Notes under the pieces: generated by a model
The model's input: only the letters and a program-made list of their open reading frames with translations
Told to the model about the DNA's origin: nothing
Databases searched by the model: none
Program-made: the position numbers and the translations under genes
Origin: an uncultured Parasphingopyxis sp.
GTDB lineage: Bacteria; Pseudomonadota; Alphaproteobacteria; Sphingomonadales; Sphingomonadaceae
NCBI GenBank assembly: GCA_905479515.1
Contig: CAJQMX010000325.1
Location: 1-15,119, forward strand
Length of the DNA stretch: 15,119 nucleotides
Direction of reading: 5' to 3'
Shown here: in pieces, positions 13,047-15,119 of the stretch
How the letters are laid out: each line of letters opens with the position of its first letter
Numbering within the stretch: position 1 is the stretch's first letter

Positions 13047-15119
13047 TCAGAAATTGAACCGGAAATCGACGCCATAGGTGCGCGGTGCGCCCAGCGGGCC
13101 GACAAATTCCGCGCCGTAAACGGTGCCGGTCAGGATCTGGTTGGTGAAATAGGTTTCGTTGGTCAGATTGTCGCCGAACAGGCGCACGCTCCACCGCTCA
13201 TCCGCGCTCGTAAAGCCGATGCTGGCGCGAACCAGGCCGTAATCCTGTTGCGAGGCGGCATCGATATTGAACACGGTAAAGTAGATCTGGCTCTGCCAGT
13301 GATATTCGAGCCGGGCATTGAAATCGCCGAAGCGCCCGACCGGATGATTGAATTGCCCAGCCGCACTAAATTTCCAGCGCGGTGCGCGCGGCAGGCGCAG
13401 CCCGTCGAGATCGCGGACAACGCTGCCCGGGTCCTGAGTCAGAGGCGCGGGCCTGAGCGGTTCGGTCAGCAGGCCTTCGGTAAATTCGGCATCGACATAG
13501 GTCAGCGCGGATTCAAACTGAAAATGCTCGCTGGGCCTGAGCAGCGTCTCGACCTCGAAACCCCGCACCCGCGCCTTGCCGACATTGCGAATGATCGGCT
13601 GGTTGCCGATACTGTCCTGCGCCTGGAGGTTGGAATAATCATACCAGAAGGCCGCCGTGTTGAGCCGCAGGAAATTGTCGAACAGATCGGTGCGCGCGCC
13701 GATTTCATAGGACCATATCCGCTCCGGCTCGAACGGGTCGCGCTGGCTGCTGCCGATATTATAGCCGCCACTCTTGAAGCCGCGCTGGACGGTTGCATAG
13801 AAGAGCAGATCGTCGGTCGGTGCCCAGTCGATCCCGAATTTGGGCGTGAAGGCGCTGAAGGTTTCGGGGCCGTTCACGGGCGCAACGACAAGGCCTAGCG
13901 GATCGGGCTGGGCGGCATCGCGATCTTCGGTAACTGCATTGGGAAAGAAGATCGTGTTGGGCGCGATCCGCGTGTCGGGCAGCATTACGAGATCGAACAG
14001 CTGCCGGCCATCGCGCGTTTCCTCGCTATACCGCCCGCCGACCCTGAGCGTCACCGTGTCGGTGACCTCCCATTCGGTATCGAGATAGATGGCCCATGCC
14101 TGGGTTTCCTGCTCTCCGCTCAGGCGGAGATTGCAGCACAAGTCGCTATCCGGGAAGACCACCGGGAATGGCGGCAATATTCCCGCCGCCTGCAGATCGA
14201 GGAAACCCTGAATCAGGATCGGCTCCCAGAAATTGCCGAAAATGTCATTGTCGATGACATTATTCTCTTCGAAATAATAACCGCCCAGGATCCAGGAAAA
14301 GGGCTGGTTCTCAGGAGAACTCAGCTGGAACTCCCCGCTCCATTGCCAATGATCCTCCTCACGGCCAACGATATTGTTGAACGTGTCAGCAAGATCGAAC
14401 TCATTCTGCGAAATTGGATTGGTATCGCGGTAACTGCCGATGACGCGCAGATTATAGTCGCCGATATCCCAGTCGAGCGTGGCATTGAGGCCCCAATTTT
14501 CAACCTCATTGAAATAGGGCACATCGGCAAAGAGATCGCGCGATGCCACGCCAGACACCCGCCCGGCATTCTTGATCGCGAAATAGGGGATCGTCTGCGA
14601 CCCTTCTCGCGTTCCATACCAGCCGGGTATTTCGTCAGCATAGCCAGCGCTGGCATAATGATAGGCATTGGCCTGATCATCGGCCCGGTAATAGTCGCCG
14701 GTCAGGGAGAGCGTCGCGGTTGAACCCAGATCAGCCTCCAGCGACAGCCGGAAGGCAAGGTCATGGCGATCCTCCACATCATCGGTCACCCCGGTCGGCC
14801 CGGTAATCATCGTATAGCCGTCGCGATCCTCGAACTGGAACGCAGCGCGTGCGCGCAAGCCATTGGTGATCGGACCGCTGATCGCTCCGGAGGCCCGGTA
14901 GCGGTCATAATTGCCGAGTGTCAGCTGGACATTGCCCTCAAGCGCATCTGTTGGTCTCGCCGTAACAATGCTCACCGCACCGGCCGTGGCGTTGCGGCCA
15001 TAGAGCGTACCTTGCGGCCCCCGCAGAACCTCGATGCGGTCGATGTCGAAAAAGAGCGGGCCAATCGCCGCCGGGCGGCTGATATAGACGCCATCGACAT
15101 AGGTGGCGGTCGAACTGTC
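13047..15119 (-). CDS. TonB-dependent outer-membrane receptor (N-terminus outside window)
   Basis: The minus-strand frame is open to the window edge, giving about 690 residues; the signal peptide, any TonB box and the start of the plug lie outside. The first visible residues include the plug signature VYVDGVYISR (as TYVDGVYISR) and IDRIEVLRGPQGTLYGRN followed by ATAGAVSIVT. The rest is alternating beta-barrel sequence with aromatic girdles and ends in RTYGVDFRFNF with a terminal Phe, as expected for an outer-membrane barrel. DNLTNETYF near the C-terminus is the common barrel motif. A GTG at 14975 is internal, not the start. An inferred loop carries adjacent cysteines (DSDLCCNLRL). Such receptors import siderophores, sugars, vitamins or other bulky substrates using TonB energy; the substrate cannot be read from sequence. 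The SnoaL-like gene follows in the same transcript. Confidence 0.93.
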   Translation of the reverse strand, partial: DSSTATYVDGVYISRPAAIGPLFFDIDRIEVLRGPQGTLYGRNATAGAVSIVTARPTDALEGNVQLTLGNYDRYRASGAISGPITNGLRARAAFQFEDRDGYTMITGPTGVTDDVEDRHDLAFRLSLEADLGSTATLSLTGDYYRADDQANAYHYASAGYADEIPGWYGTREGSQTIPYFAIKNAGRVSGVASRDLFADVPYFNEVENWGLNATLDWDIGDYNLRVIGSYRDTNPISQNEFDLADTFNNIVGREEDHWQWSGEFQLSSPENQPFSWILGGYYFEENNVIDNDIFGNFWEPILIQGFLDLQAAGILPPFPVVFPDSDLCCNLRLSGEQETQAWAIYLDTEWEVTDTVTLRVGGRYSEETRDGRQLFDLVMLPDTRIAPNTIFFPNAVTEDRDAAQPDPLGLVVAPVNGPETFSAFTPKFGIDWAPTDDLLFYATVQRGFKSGGYNIGSSQRDPFEPERIWSYEIGARTDLFDNFLRLNTAAFWYDYSNLQAQDSIGNQPIIRNVGKARVRGFEVETLLRPSEHFQFESALTYVDAEFTEGLLTEPLRPAPLTQDPGSVVRDLDGLRLPRAPRWKFSAAGQFNHPVGRFGDFNARLEYHWQSQIYFTVFNIDAASQQDYGLVRASIGFTSADERWSVRLFGDNLTNETYFTNQILTGTVYGAEFVGPLGAPRTYGVDFRFNF

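Noticed and set aside
13031..13105. N-terminal extension of the SnoaL-like protein
   Set aside because: Would overlap the receptor's last codons; the internal ATG at 13030 has a good ribosome site and starts at the fold boundary.
12963..13898. 311-codon plus-strand open frame antisense to the TonB-dependent receptor
   Set aside because: The opposite strand encodes a clear beta-barrel C-terminus; no independent evidence for this frame.

Overview
The window looks like a piece of an alphaproteobacterial chromosome, most likely a sphingomonad. The grounds are high GC, the gene families present (a large TonB-dependent receptor next to a SnoaL-like protein, FadE-type acyl-CoA dehydrogenases, a compact hut operon) and a REP-like palindrome of a style I associate with that group. 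The taxonomic call is inference from style; no rRNA or other marker is present.

Layout. The 3' part of an isocitrate lyase gene (1-717, +) is followed by two RNA hairpins, the second a good intrinsic terminator. A convergent isoaspartyl peptidase/type III asparaginase gene (874-1773, -) comes next. A gene-free stretch (1774-2268) turns AT-rich after about 2100 and leads into a two-gene cassette (2269-3294, +): a MerR-like HTH-DUF433 protein and a DUF5615 PIN-like protein, a probable VapBC-like toxin-antitoxin module of lower GC than its neighbours. Then comes a complete, tightly packed histidine-degradation operon on the minus strand, transcribed hutI-hutH-hutU-hutG (8675 down to 3337), with overlapping or near-touching junctions. 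Diverging from it at 8831 is a plus-strand lipid/acyl-CoA operon: two dissimilar acyl-CoA dehydrogenases separated by a REP-like double hairpin, then a thiolase (to 12575). A GC-rich hairpin separates the thiolase from a convergent minus-strand pair: a TonB-dependent receptor (13047 to beyond the window end) and, downstream of it, a SnoaL-like protein (12638-13030).

How the genes work together. HutH, HutU, HutI and HutG form the four-step route histidine -> urocanate -> imidazolone propionate -> formiminoglutamate -> glutamate + formamide. No hut regulator or transporter lies in the window. The two acyl-CoA dehydrogenases carry complementary halves of the usual motifs, and only the second has a plausible catalytic Glu, so they probably form one heteromeric enzyme that works ahead of the thiolase. 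A 16-bp near-palindrome (8766-8781) of the LiuR-like type overlaps the apparent acyl-CoA dehydrogenase promoter in the shared divergent region.

I do not see a clearly new system. The items most worth a second look are the toxin-antitoxin-like cassette, the split acyl-CoA dehydrogenase pair, the compensated double hairpin between them, and the palindrome in the divergent promoter.
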